This document shows, piece after piece, positions 1-11,500 of a stretch of 64,000 nucleotides of DNA. The stretch is from Hypoxylon rubiginosum (taxonomy: Eukaryota; Ascomycota; Sordariomycetes; Xylariales; Hypoxylaceae). The translations under genes and the position numbers were made by a program. The notes under the pieces are model-generated. The model did not search any database. It was not told the origin of the DNA and worked only from the letters and a program-made list of their open reading frames with translations. The DNA lies in assembly GCA_902806565.1 (NCBI GenBank), contig CADCXA010000066.1:1692835-1756834 (forward strand). The letters run 5' to 3'. The number at the start of each line of letters is the position of its first letter. Position 1 is the first letter of the stretch.

Positions 1-2
1 AC

Positions 3-1178
3 GAAGTCGGGCCCGAAAGCGCTCCGAGTTGCATCACAATAGACAACCAAAACCTCTCAAGTCATGTCTTGGAAATTGCTGTTGGATTTACCGATGGTAG
101 TTTTGGAGTTTGGAAATTGGATATCCAAGAAGGGAGGATCGTACGAAGATACCGTCACGAGAAGTCCAGCAATGGAGATCTTGTCGGAATCGCCTTCTGC
201 TACCCATACCTTTTAACAGCCACCAAATCCGTTCTCGTATCTCTATATACATTCGACGGGCCACCAAAAACAAATCGCTCCGGCATTGTCGCACCTGATA
301 GCAAAGCTAGGTTAGGTGATACTAGCAAGACTGCTGCTCTTGAAGATACGGAGCGTGAGCGGATATCAGATCACATGAAGTCGAAGATCCCGGGAGATTT
401 GCGTCATGGGATCACACTTCGATCACCCTACCTACTCACATCCCTCAAATCGCATACTTCAAGAGCGCCATTGGCGCTTTCTATCCGAAAGACGGCGGGA
501 AGTATAGTGGCTTCAATTGCTTACACGTTTTCGACGCTACAAGGATGGTCATTAGGCATCCAGGATTTACATCTACGCCCTTCGGCCTCTAAATCTAAAA
601 CTACGCCAGATATTATGACTACCCAGTTAGCATACACGATGCCTGTGAGGAGTGTCCCATCTCATATTCCATCGCCACCTACATCTCCTTCTCGACATAT
701 AAATTCGCTCTCTTCGTACCGAGGCGATGCCGAACTGGATGGGCCTATCAATTTATGCTATACTCACCCCTATCTCCTCGCAACACTCCCAGATAACACG
801 TTAATTTTATACCTCTGCACGGCGAATGCAACTTCTCTTTCTATATCACCTGGTATCCGGCTCTGGGGGCACACGTCTGGTATAAGCGACGCTGAAATAA
901 CGGCGCGCGGTAAAGCAGTCAGTGTTAGCTGCCGCGGAGAGGAGATTAGAGTATGGGAACTGGAAGGAAGAGCCAATGGTAGAAGCATCGAAGTCCGACC
1001 AACTACTAAAGCCGCAGCCGATGATGAAGATGGGGGCACGGAACAAGTCAGCCGTAGAGATACCGCAGCTGTTCAGTGGGATGACAGGCGAAACTGGGTC
1101 GGCTTCGACGACGAGATGGTTATCGTACTGAAGGAATCGAAAGGGAGGGAAAGCTTAATGGTATACGATTTTACATAG
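3..1178 (+). CDS. WD40-repeat / F-box-type protein, 5'-truncated by the window edge
   Basis: The frame is open from base 3 to the TAG at 1176-1178, so the gene begins before the window. About 390 residues are visible. Segments such as TDGSFGVWKLD near the start and GHTSGISDAEI...EIRVWELEG near the end look like WD40 blades, and the repeated 'F/TYPYLL' pieces resemble the C-terminal half of fungal F-box/WD proteins. The middle is low-complexity, rich in Ser and Pro (PSPPTSPSRH). The F-box itself would lie upstream and is not seen. A substrate-recognition role in an SCF ubiquitin ligase is inferred from the family only. Antisense and shifted frames over this gene are shadows. Confidence 0.75.
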   Translation, partial: EVGPESAPSCITIDNQNLSSHVLEIAVGFTDGSFGVWKLDIQEGRIVRRYRHEKSSNGDLVGIAFCYPYLLTATKSVLVSLYTFDGPPKTNRSGIVAPDSKARLGDTSKTAALEDTERERISDHMKSKIPGDLRHGITLRSPYLLTSLKSHTSRAPLALSIRKTAGSIVASIAYTFSTLQGWSLGIQDLHLRPSASKSKTTPDIMTTQLAYTMPVRSVPSHIPSPPTSPSRHINSLSSYRGDAELDGPINLCYTHPYLLATLPDNTLILYLCTANATSLSISPGIRLWGHTSGISDAEITARGKAVSVSCRGEEIRVWELEGRANGRSIEVRPTTKAAADDEDGGTEQVSRRDTAAVQWDDRRNWVGFDDEMVIVLKESKGRESLMVYDFT

Positions 1179-1860
1179 TGTGGTCAGCTATGGATATTAC
1201 ACATAACAACCATGTCGAACAGCCAACACGCTCTCGAGCATACTATAGATATGCCCAAACACTAGAATATCGCCATTGGTACTAGCGGATGTAAGGCGTA
1301 GTGATATGTTTTGGCCACCTCCTCAAGCTCACGAGTGCTCACCGCCGGCGATCGTATGGCAACGTCACCACTATGGACTAGTTTTTAGACAAATCGCGAA
1401 TCACGAGTCTTACACTAGAGTACCTACCTAGGTAGATACCTAAGGTAGGTTGAAACAAAAAGACGTTGGCCACCTGGGGAATCGAACCTCAGAGTCTAGG
1501 AATACTCATAGCTATATCACCATTATCCGCTAGACCGAACCAACTCGGCCATAATAGTTCGGAGAAACTCCAGGAGGTGATGGCTTTAAGATTGCCATAG
1601 TTTATATGCTTTTCTGGGCCAGATCAAATATCTGAGAAGGTTCGAGCGTTCGTAGTGGCATGGGAATATCTAAATCATCATTCAACACAACAGCAACATG
1701 CCAACCAATTTCTTATATTCATGGAATGCCATCTGTCGCGAATTGTGGCAATCTAGCTACTCCTGCTAGGCAAAGATTACTTGACGAAAAGGAGCACCTG
1801 CTGACCCGAATCTTCCTAGGATGCAGCCGAGGATTGAAAGGACACACACACATCCCATCT
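1179..1860. other. Intergenic, no protein gene seen
   Basis: Apart from the tRNA-like stretch, the only structure is an inverted TAGGTAGG/CCTACCTA palindrome near 1423-1450. The same motif family recurs in several promoters of this window. The forward frame over 1660-2163 is antisense to the EthD gene. Confidence 0.5.
1467..1551 (-). pseudogene. tRNA-like sequence, probably a degenerate tRNA
   Basis: Read on the minus strand, this stretch has a B-box-like GAGGTTCGATTCCCC, a D-arm-like GGTCTAGCGGATAATGG, and ends that pair partly (GGCC near the 5' side with GGCC at the 3' side). The anticodon arm does not fold into a regular 5-bp stem with a 7-nt loop, and the acceptor and T stems contain mismatches. 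It looks like a decayed tRNA rather than a working one. A covariance-model score would decide. Confidence 0.4.
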
Positions 1861-2404
1861 TTAATAGTACTGAGAGACAGGCTTGTCAGCCACTTTGATA
1901 TCAGACAGCTCTTCGAAAGAGGGCTGCAGACTCTTTCCTCCCAAGTCAACGTTAACAAGCTTTCCATCTTCCAAGTACACCTCAATCCACGTGAGAGTGA
2001 CGGTCGTCGTCTCAAGATCGACATACGGCTCACATTCGACGTGCAAAGCCTTGAAATCCTCGTCGGCGGATATGGCGAGGAGGGCAGCAACGTCTTTGAA
2101 CTAGTATTCGATCTCAAGGTCGTGATCGTTGACTTTGTACGGGAGCTTCATACTCTTAGCTAGTGCTTGCGTGGTGGACGAGTTGAAGGCCTGCAACTTT
2201 GTTAGAGGATATAAGAGTATAAGGTAGCATGCATCGTATGGTACTGACCATTTGATACTTCAAGATGCCGTATTTCTCGTGGATCTTGGCGCACTCGACA
2301 CCATGTCGATAGGAGAGGAAGTCATGAAACTCTTTCTCGGAGATTCCCTCCTTGCGATAATATGTGCCGGAAAGGCGAAGAACACGTTCTGCTTTAGCCA
2401 TCAT
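1861..2404 (-). pseudogene. EthD-domain protein gene with an internal stop
   Basis: Exon 1 (2404-2249) and exon 2 (2190-1861) are joined by a 58-bp intron (2191-2248, GTCAGT...TTGCAG), giving a family-typical EthD (dimeric alpha-beta barrel) protein of about 160 residues. The start gives MMAKAERVLRLSGTYYRKEG, then the EFHDFLSYRHG motif usual for fungal EthD proteins. The frame meets TAG at 2101-2103, where the context reads IEY-stop-FKDVAALL, then stays open to the TAA at 1861-1863. CAG-to-TAG, a CpA-to-TpA change, would explain it. Fungal EthD proteins are often encoded in polyketide clusters, which fits the regulator and transporter beside it. It could be a truncated 81-residue protein, but loss of function is more likely. 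Confidence 0.75.
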
Positions 2405-2584
2405 GAAGATCTAGACTTGCTAGATGAGTGCCGGTCGATTTGGTAGGGAGTTTAGAGGGGGAGAAGTGGTTTCGATAAATCGCAAACAAAGGCTGTAATT
2501 TATTGCGTCCCATATGTATCTCGGTATCTTGACAGAAGGCTGTGATGATCACCACCTATCGACCGAAAAGGCGGGGCCGACAGG

Positions 2585-3602
2585 TCATAAAAGGCCGGTC
2601 TGCGCCAGCATGGACTTGATAGATCGGACTTGTTGATGCATGTTAGTCGTGCGACGTTGTAAGTTAGTGCGGCTCATTTCATCGCCATAAACCGAGCCCT
2701 CCCCTGGACTTATCATTGCAGCAAAGTCGGACATATCATTGGCCAGCTGAGTGGAATGCTGGAGCGTCGCCACCATTTGCAGCAGTATCGACATAGTTAC
2801 ATCAGGCACGAAGGAGCCAATAGTTACTAGGGGAAGACTGACGGGTCTCCCTTCGCTTGTTGCAGGCAACGCGGACTGCTCAGCGCAGCGCCTTATAAGG
2901 ATAAAGAGGCAGTCGTACATGCCTGCAAGACGGTGCCAACATCGACATGACAAGAAATAACGTGGCCGTATCTACGACGACATTCCAGCCTGGTACGTCC
3001 ATACCTGGGCATTCCTGCAGTCGAAGTGACCGAACCACATCGAGAAAGGATGTGGTAAGTTTGAAAGTGTCGTCGAGCTTGAACGGCACGTAATCCTTGG
3101 TAATATCTGGGGGCTGACCAGTGAGCGGAGGGACGGTTTTAGCATGGTGAAGAAGATCTAGGTTCAATTGGGTAAGATTCTCAACGACATGAATGTGGAC
3201 ATCAGTGATTGGGGGCTTTTCGGTGATGATCGGTGCAGGAGTGTCCATGGACAGTGGCAGTTGTTCGGAGACCTCAGCATCGTCGGGTGCGCCGTTCCAC
3301 TCTATGGCTGCAGGAGGCGGTGGTGACTGTTCGGACATCTGGGTAAGCATCTCCGTTGACAACGTTCTGTTAATGCGCTTGGCAGTTGAAAAGTCTTTGT
3401 CCATATCCGAGGCTGTTCTAAGGCCTTGAGCAGCTACGGAAGCTGGGCGCTTCCCACGCACCGACGTGCCGAAGACACAGACAGCGCCGGCTTTAGTACA
3501 TCGCGAACAAGCCTGATCGGCTTCAGAACGGCCAGGACAACGCAGTTTCTGCGCATGACAGCGAGAACAAGCTGTGCGAAGCGAAGGAAGCGAAGTTTCC
3601 AT
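2585..3602 (-). pseudogene. Zn2Cys6 (AflR-like) transcription factor, apparently frameshifted
   Basis: The ATG at 3602-3600 starts a protein with a complete binuclear zinc cluster: C12-x2-C15-x6-C22-x9-C32-x2-C35-x6-C42. The linker and an AflR-family regulatory region follow, as far as VVDTATLFL near 2955. From there the family-like sequence (SC...RLAGMYDCLFILIRRC and on to 2585) continues in the next frame. No GT..AG pair of the right phase joins the two frames: the candidate donors (GTACCA, GTCGTC, GTAGAT) are phase 0 and phase 1 is needed with the only good acceptor. The simplest reading is a one-base shift near 2945-2955. The first frame alone would give 240 residues with an abnormal tail. 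The factor would normally activate a linked metabolite cluster. Confidence 0.7.
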
Positions 3603-3969
3603 ATCGTACTGTTTTATTCATCAGCCTAGCTAGTAGTAGAGTGGAATATGCCGTCACAAGAGATGGTAGCGTCAAGATCTTTGAAGTTGGAAATGCATTA
3701 TGTAATCAGAAATTGACCAATCATTGGCTTGGATCTATTAAAGGGGTACCGCCACTTATCCGAATCAACCCCCTGAACATGTCCGAATCTTGGCTCGAGG
3801 TCACCGAAATGTAAGTGTGTAAGTGTGAACACGCACTTGACCGAAATGAAGTTTGTTTATGACCTCTGAGTAGGTAATTAGGCAAGGGGTGGAATCATAC
3901 AAGTATGCTACACCAACTACATTCAACAATGCACTTCCGTTCCCATCAAATTCAACTACCGGATCCAAC
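3603..3969. other. Divergent intergenic region between regulator and transporter
   Basis: This 367-bp gap separates the minus-strand regulator from the plus-strand transporter, so it should hold both promoters. No TATA box or clear operator was recognised. The frame upstream of 3970 is open but has no ATG. Confidence 0.4.
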
Positions 3970-5726
3970 ATGGCTACTCAAGAGATAGTCGTCCACAATC
4001 ATGTGTTTGAGGATCCTTCCAATACGGCCGGCTCCCATGCTGAGAACGGGATCCAAGCTTCAGCATCGGAAGCCACCGCGTCAAATGGAGGTTGGCGTTT
4101 CTGGGCCATCTTCCTAGCCCTCGCCATTACTTCGCTGCTAGCCGCCGTCGAGAGCACGGTCACGTCGACAGCGATGCCACTCATCGCAGCCGCACTTGAC
4201 GCTGGAGAACTCTACGTATGGTTTGTCAATGCCTACACCTTGTCCAGGTAAGCGGTTACTTCTACTTCCCTTTGATTCGACGTTCTACCTAGATGATTTA
4301 AATACTGACCCGGACTAGCACTGCCCTGCTGCCCCTTTACGGTCAAATCGCCGACATATTCGGTCGCCGCTAGCTCACAATCACCACCGTAGCAATCTTC
4401 GCACTCGGAAGTGGGATTAGCGGTGGTGCTAGCTCCGCCGGTATGCTCATAGCTGGACGTGCTATCCAAGGAGCCGGAGGAGGTGGAGTCATCCTGATGA
4501 TCGAGATGATCATCTGCGACCTCATCCCTTTGCGCGAACGCGGCAAGTTTATGGGCATTATATTCGCCGTGTTTGCCATCGGGTCATCTCTAGGCCCCTT
4601 TATCGGCGGTGCCATTGCTCAGGATGCGACATGGAGATGGGTCTTTTGGATCAACTTGCCCATCGCTGCCGTGGCTCTCGCTCTGCTCATTGCGTTCTTG
4701 CATGTAAATCATAACTCCGAGCTGTCGACTACCGACCGCTTACGTCGAATCGATTATACTGGCAACGTCATTTTGCTTGCTTCTGTTACTGCCATCCTGA
4801 TAGCTCTCACATACGGCGGTACATGTTATCCTTGGTCCTCTTGGCGAGTCCTCCTGCCACTCATACTCGGGTTTGCCGGACTTGGTGTCTTCGTCGCATA
4901 CGAATCCTTCCGGTGGTGCGTTGAGCCTATGACCCCACATCTCTTCAAGAATCGGACCTCCGCTGCAGCCTTCTATTTGACCTTTGTGCATTCGCTTTAC
5001 TCCTTCTGGGTTCTTTATTTTCTGCCAGTTTACTTCCAGGCAGTGCAGCTCCAGGGCCCCTCTCGCTCAGGCGTCCTCTTGCTTCCCACTGTCGTGGTCA
5101 TCGTCCCCGGCGCCATGATCAGCGGTGTCATTTTGTCCAAATTTGGAAGATACCGGCCGTTACACTTTGCAGCATTTGCTCTAATGGCTCTTGGAACTGG
5201 GCTCTTCATCATTCTGGATCAGTTCAGCAGTGTGGCCTTATATGTGTGCCTCCAACTCATTGGAGGTCTAGGATCCGGACTTGCGCTGAGCACTCTGCTT
5301 CCGGCGACGCAAGCTGCGCTGTCAGAAAAGGATACCGCGTCATCGTCTGCAACTTGGGCATTCGTCCGTACCTTTGGAACAGTCTGGGGTGTTTCTGTTC
5401 CTGCTGCTATTTTCAATAGCCGTTGCGACACTCTTTCTATCTTACCGCCGTTAGAGATCAGATAGCTAACGGTCAGGGTTACTCGCATGCTACGAGGGAG
5501 TGGATACTCTCTTTGACGAGCTATACCCGAGATCAAGTTGTTGGTGTCTTCAGCGACAGCCTTCGACTTGTCTGGATTGTCGCTGCCGTAATCGTGGGGG
5601 TATCTTTCTTTGGTTGTTTTTATAGAGAAGGAGATGCAGTTAAGAGATGACTTAGAAACTGAGTATGGGCTGGCGAACTCAGAGAAACCGCATGAAAAAT
5701 CTAACGAGCGCCCAATCGAGGCTTGA
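3970..5726 (+). pseudogene. MFS drug-efflux-type transporter (DHA2-like), triple lesion
   Basis: The ATG at 3970 begins MATQEIVVHNHVFED; the first membrane segment is WRFWAIFLALAITSLLAAVES. Exon 1 (3970-4247) joins exon 2 (from 4319) across a GTAAGC...CTAG intron. Motif A is PLYGQIADIFGRR, followed at once by TAG at 4371-4373, where the family usually has Trp (TGG-to-TAG, CpA-to-TpA on the other strand). The frame reopens as LTITTVAIFALGSG and runs through many membrane helices. Near 5430-5455 the family sequence moves one frame on (AVRDQIANGQGYSHA). It moves again near 5625 (MQLRDDLETEYGLAN), with a natural stop at 5724-5726. A substrate for the intact ancestor cannot be named; export of a metabolite of the linked cluster is an inference. 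Confidence 0.85.
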
Positions 5727-7368
5727 GAGATCTTTGAGGGTCATAACTTGAGGCATCAATGAACACATAAGTGACAAGATCTTCACATGCTAGGATTTTT
5801 AGATTAGTAATAGGTACATCCGAATATTATTCCTTCTGGTAAGGAGTCTTTTCAGTCGGTCATAAGTTACCAATCGCGAAGTAGTCGATATTGGGTAGAA
5901 TCATCCTGTAGCCGTTATTAAGCAACCTCTAAGCATTACATTACATTATTGATCCTTTAGGACCATTCAGGAATCATGTTGGGTTTTTCATAACCTCACC
6001 ATTGACTCACCATCCCACTGTAGCTACCTAAAGCAAGAAAAATACACAATACAGAAGTATGACATAGGAGAAATTCATTATATCATCAATAACTAAGATA
6101 GTACTGGGTCTTAGAAGCGCTATTCTCACTATCCCGTATCTTCACCCGAAGACAAGCGGTAAATGGATCAATAAAAATAGAAACAGAGATCCAATACCCG
6201 CTGGACCGGGTATTTGGAATAGCTAACTAGCTAGGTAGGAATCTTGAAGTGCCGGGTAGGGGTATGTATTTTTTTATATGTGCGATTCGGACAGCAGAGC
6301 AATCATGCTACTCTTGCTATTATTCCAACGTTTGCAAGTAGTTACCTACATATTCCAAAGATCTCTTACTTGTAAGCCGGTTTCTAAGCGGTGAGCTAGG
6401 GTGTCTATTGACTTTTCACTTTGGTGATAAAATATGAGGTAGATGAAATATTGAACCAAGACTTATGTGTGAAACTCATCATCTCCTTCTAAGAATATGC
6501 ACATAATTACCTATGCAACATCTAAGCACTTGGAGTCTTTTAAGGGACTCTGTCGAAGGTACGAGAGCGTAGGGGCGGAATCTCGGATTCAGCCTATATA
6601 GCCTGAAGTCGTTCTATTAATCCTATATGAACGATGATCACATTGTGCACTAATACCACCGGGAGTTTTATAGACTACAGGATTATTTCCTAATACGCAG
6701 CTGCAATGTAACATTCCCCGGACCCAAGCCTGCCGATATATTTGAATCTGTGGGGAATGTAAGCGTCGCCTGGCCGAATTGTTACGCTCATATTCCAATC
6801 AGTTGTCTCCTGAGCCACCACCTGATTCAAGTTCTATATCCAGCGTTTAGGAAAGGCCTTGGATTTGACCGAGGAAGCTTCGAAGAGCTTCTATGTCCTA
6901 TCGATTTTGTGGCCATGATCTATTACGGATACCTGTTTCGCCGAGTTCTTTCATCGGACCGCTCGACCGCATTCTGGATTCGTGCTGGGTATCTCTCACT
7001 CCCACTTGACAACGGACAAATCGTCGGCCGCCTCCATAGGGTTATGCACTTTGAGATTATTTGCTCAAGGTAATGTCGGATCTCGGGCTGGTGGTACCTA
7101 ACGACAGTAGAATGGTGGTAACCGAGCATGGGAAATGCCGCTATCCACCGGGGATAGTTGTAGTCGACTTTCTCCTGTAGTCTAGATTAGCCAAGATCCC
7201 TGAGATATAATGCTGCCTCCCCCTATCCTATATTAGTCCGCCTCTGGTCCTCTCCAGCACGATCAGCATAAATACTACCGCCTCTCCCTGGTTGCCAAGG
7301 CTCTTGCAATCAGCTCTTCTCTTTTCCTCTAGTAGTAAGCACCATCCAACTCTACCTTCAAAGTCAAG
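5727..7368. other. Intergenic, no gene recognised
   Basis: About 1.6 kb, moderately A+T-rich, with short open frames that lack family features or splice support. It contains scattered TAGGTAGG-type motifs (near 6228) but no tRNA, repeat or terminal-repeat pair that I could see. Confidence 0.5.
7268..7274 (+). promoter_or_regulatory. TATA-like box of the AA9 gene
   Basis: The heptamer ataaata lies about 95 bp upstream of the AA9 start codon and is followed by a pyrimidine-rich leader (ctcttctcttttcctct). Position and composition fit a fungal core promoter; no experimental support is available. Confidence 0.35.
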
Positions 7369-8133
7369 ATGCGGTCCTCCCTTGCCCTGTTCCTGGCCCC
7401 CGCCATGGTCGCCGCCCACGGCGCGGTAACCAGCTACGAGATCGGCGGTAAAACGTACGAGGGCTACCAGGGCTTCTCCCCGGTCGCCGGCGCTCAGATC
7501 ATCCAGCGTCAATGGCCCGACTACAACCCGATAATGACAGTAACGGACCCCAAGATGACCTGCAACGGTGGCACCTCGGCGCCCCTCGCCGCTGAGGTCG
7601 CGGCCGGCAGCACCGTTACTGCGTTCTGGAAGCAGTGGACCCACGCGCAGGGCCCCGTGATGGTGTGGATGTACTCTTGCGACGCCGAGTTCACCGCCTG
7701 CGACGGCAAAGGCAAGAAGTGGTTCAAGATTGACGAGAAGGGCCTTACGGGCACCGTGATGAACAGCGAGAACTGGGGAACCGCGGACATCCTGAAGAAC
7801 CTCAAGTGGACCAGCACCATCCCCAAGTCCCTCAAGCCCGGCAACTACCTCATCCGCCACGAACTTCTGGCCCTCCACCAGGCCAACACTCCTCAGTTCT
7901 ACCCCGAGTGCGCGCAGCTCAAGGTCACCGGCTCCGGTACCGCCACCCCGCCTGCCGGCTCCCTGACCTCTATCCCCGCCTACGCTGCCCAGTCTGACCC
8001 GGGTATCATGGTAAGCTACGATTGTGTTTTTCTTCTAGACCTGTGCTCAAAAGCTAACACATATTAGGTTGACATCTACCAGGGCGGTGGCACCTCGTAC
8101 AAGACCCCCGGCCCCGCGGTGTGGACTGGTTAA
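7369..8133 (+). CDS. AA9 lytic polysaccharide monooxygenase, secreted, single-domain
   Basis: Exons 7369-8010 and 8068-8133 (57-bp intron GTAAGC...TTAG) give 235 residues. The signal peptide is about 16 residues, cleaved before His17, which becomes the N-terminal copper-brace histidine. His92 lies in the conserved HAQGPV context, the axial Tyr178 is in QFYPEC, and the second-sphere His170 and Gln176 are present, so the copper site is complete. Cysteines at 65/181 and 104/111 are candidates for disulfides. There is no carbohydrate-binding module; the last exon is short (VDIYQGGGTSYKTPG). AA9 enzymes oxidatively cleave cellulose or related glucans outside the cell. High GC third positions mark it as a well-expressed gene. 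It sits beside the NRPS locus but has no evident role in it. Confidence 0.95.
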
Positions 8134-8524
8134 ACAACTCAGCACCAAGCTCTGGAGCAGGAAGAGTTATCAATTGTGACGAGACGGAATCTGGGATATT
8201 TCAAAGGCCGGTTAGCGATCAGAACACCTTGAAATATAATTGCTATCACACATTATAAGTGATTCCATGATTCTGAGATGACACGCTGGTTCTTAATATT
8301 CCGTATACTGCGTCTGGTCGACTTTTTTTGAACCGCGTGTAAGAATCTTGTTTTCAGTGTAACTTGGGAAGGAAGAATGAAATTGAAATATGCGGTATAG
8401 TGGCGCTTTGAATTTGCAATTTATATGTACAAGATTCAGTAATATTCATTTAAGCATCATAAGACACATTTTCCCCAGTTTATTTTTCCTACCGTTCTTA
8501 CCGTTCGCGTTTCTTTTTCATCTT
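8134..8524. other. Convergent 3' intergenic region
   Basis: This gap lies between the 3' ends of the AA9 and NRPS genes and should hold both terminators. It contains T-rich tracts (near 8330 and 8480) but no defined polyadenylation signal that I can assign. Confidence 0.4.
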
Positions 8525-11500
8525 CTACGAACAGCACTCGACAGTGTGATCGAACGCCTCGATCGCCATAGCAAGAATCTCCGACCATCCTCGGATGACT
8601 TGCTTCGTATAGTGCCCGCCGTTTGCCGCCAACTCCAATTTTAAATGATTACCCACAGGCTTTGCCAAAATCATGACCACGTCGTTTTCCATCATTTTCG
8701 TGTCTGCTCTATTGCCCTCGTAGCACTCCAGGCGGCGAGAGACTCCTCCAAACTCCTCTTCTGCATCTCCTAGATCTTGATAATGGGTCACGCACCCAAA
8801 ATAATGGGTGTCGCGTGGCCATTCCGTACAGTGCTTGACGATCTCGTCGAACCCGATCGTATCGAAGACTAAACTCTCAATATGTTGCTCGTGGACCGAT
8901 TTAAGCGCGTGACCCAGGTGATTCTCACCACCAACGCGGGCTCTCACCGGTATGATATTTACGCAGGGTCCTACGGTGTTCCGTAGATGGACGGGCACCA
9001 TGGCTCGCCCTGATACCAATCTTCCAAAGGTTACATCTGATGATTTGGTGGCCTTTGAAAGAAAAACAGCGCATGCAGAGGTGAAAATTGTTGCGGGAGT
9101 AAAGCCGCTAAACGAGCGTGGCATGCGAACCAGCTTCTCTACAATTATGGGACTTGCAGTACAGTCGGGATCATCACAACTTGGCTCCCGCTCGAGCTTC
9201 GTAAGCGTTGAGCCCCGAAGGAAAGATCTCCAATACCTTCGAGCTGCACGCTTGTTATTGAAAGCGTACTCAATAAAGGCGGAGAAGCTGGGCGACACGG
9301 GTGGCGGTTCATTTTTGTATACGGCCCTAAGGAAGCGCATCATATGGATGAGGGTCGTGCCGTCGTATTGTGCGTGGGACATCCTGATTATTAGTCGCTG
9401 CGCACCATCGGGTCTCGAAAGAACATGAAAGCGCGTAAACGGCGTCCCGAGAATCCCGGGATGCCGGAGGTCCTCTTCGCAGATCTTACTGGTAAGTTCT
9501 TCTAAGCTCTCATCTGTTGAGTAATGCAGAATGGTTGGCCGGAGTCCTTCTGGCAAAACCTGAAGATACTGACCTCCAGAGCGTATGAAAACAATCCGAA
9601 GAATATCCAGATTATCCCAGAGCTGCTCGCAGCTCTTGTCTATTTGAGCTGTGCTGCTTGCGGTGGGGAGATCTAACCAGAAATGATGCCATTGCTGTGG
9701 AGGGGTCTTGAAGGCAAGATTAATGCAGGTGGCCTGCCAGTGTGTGACAGGAAAGGCATCCGAAATTGATGCAGTATTTACCGAACGAAGACGTGGAGAG
9801 ATCTCTTCGCGGACGAACGACTTAAGGTCGACCTGGTCACCCAGTAGCGAGAACGCCTTGATAGCGACCTTGGCTGCCCTTTCCTTATCACGTACGACTG
9901 CCACCGCTACAGTAGCAAGGTCGCATAGTCGTGGCCGCTTGAAAACATCAGCGACGGTGAAAGAGAGGCCTTGCTCTCGTGCTGCGGCTACTAGCCGCAT
10001 CGCTGCGATGGAGTCGCCACCCATTTGGAGAAAGCTATCTTCGACTGCAATTTCAACTTCAATTCCGAGGATTGGCGCCCAAAGCTTTTTCAACTGTCTC
10101 TCCGTCGGTGTCATGGACTGACGCCGTCGCTTGCCACGCATGGTCGGACTGTGCCCGCTAAGCTGGTCTGTTGTGAAGGTGCCTCCGATTGCACGGAGCT
10201 TCCGCTGGTCTGCTTTGCCATTTGGTGTTATTGGCACCTTCCTTATGGCAAGGTATGCTGAGGGGATCATATGGCGTGGTAATATATCGGTCAGCTTGTT
10301 TTCCAGACCAACCAAGTAACCCCTTTCAATGGGCTGGACTTCTGCGATCCTGCTGTCTCTGCCAGCCTTAACGAATGCCACCAGCATAGGATTTTTGCTA
10401 CCATGCGGCGTAATCACCTCTGCTACTACTTGAGCGTCTGCGGAATCCTCTAAGTTTAGATTCTGAAGCACGTGATGTTCAACATCCCCGAGCTCTACGC
10501 GTTGTCCTCGGATCTTGACTTGTGCGTCCTTGCGACCAATGTACGTAAGTGAACCGTTTGCGTTATAGCGCACCAAGTCCCCAGTCCGATAAAGCCGGCC
10601 TTGTCGTCCAGGTTGAGGTTGATCGGGATGGCCACGAACCAACCATGACGGGTTCTCGATGATTACGACAGCCGTTCTTTCTGGATCGTTCATGTAACCA
10701 CTCATCATTCCAGAGCCTTCAACTGCTAGCTCCCCAACCGCACCGACAGGCATTAGGCGATCGGTTTCGTCTCTATTAACGACCCAACATGTACTGGCAG
10801 AACCGGATCCAATTGAGCCGCTGCTCCAGGCTGAGAGCTCTACGGGAGTGCTTGCGCAGAGGGAGAACTCGGCTGGCCCATACCAATTGAACACCTTTAA
10901 CTTGTTCGTCCATCGAGATACATCAGTCTCTTTTAAAGCTTCTCCAGCGAACACGAGGGTTTGAAGTGTGTTCACACTGTCTGTTAGGATTGCCCTTCCC
11001 ACCGAAGGTGATAAGCATGCCCAGTTAGCCCTTAGCTGTACTAAAGCTTCGCTGGTGTTGTTTTCCTTGTCCGATTCTGATGGGACGCAAAGGCAACCAC
11101 CGTACAACAGAGCCATGAAGGTTTCGTGGATGCTCACGTCGAATAAGTACGATGCGAATTGAAACACTCGAGTCCAAGTTCCGGCCCCGAAATCCCTACC
11201 AAGGTACCGTGCGGTGGTTGAGAGGCAGCGATGATCTAGCAGAATGCCTTTCGGTGTACCAGTTGTGCCCGATGTGAAAAGCACCGCAGCAGTGCTAGAT
11301 GGACGAGCGTTATGAGATACTGGGTCGTCGTCGTTTTCGTCCTCATCATCTGCAACATCTTCAGGGGAAAAAATGAGTGCACGGGGGAAGAGGTGAGCGT
11401 GCTGTGGTGATGCTACGACGACCTTCGGTTTGATAGTCTCGATGAGAAGTCCAAGCCTGCCACTTGGCAACGAAGGGGGGAGCATTGCGAACGCGCCGCC

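Noticed and set aside
6750..7130. Short frames on both strands before the AA9 gene
   Set aside because: Overlapping, short and without codon bias.
7228..7878. 216-residue open frame antisense to the AA9 gene
   Set aside because: It arises from high GC at third positions of the real gene; no family features and no start context.
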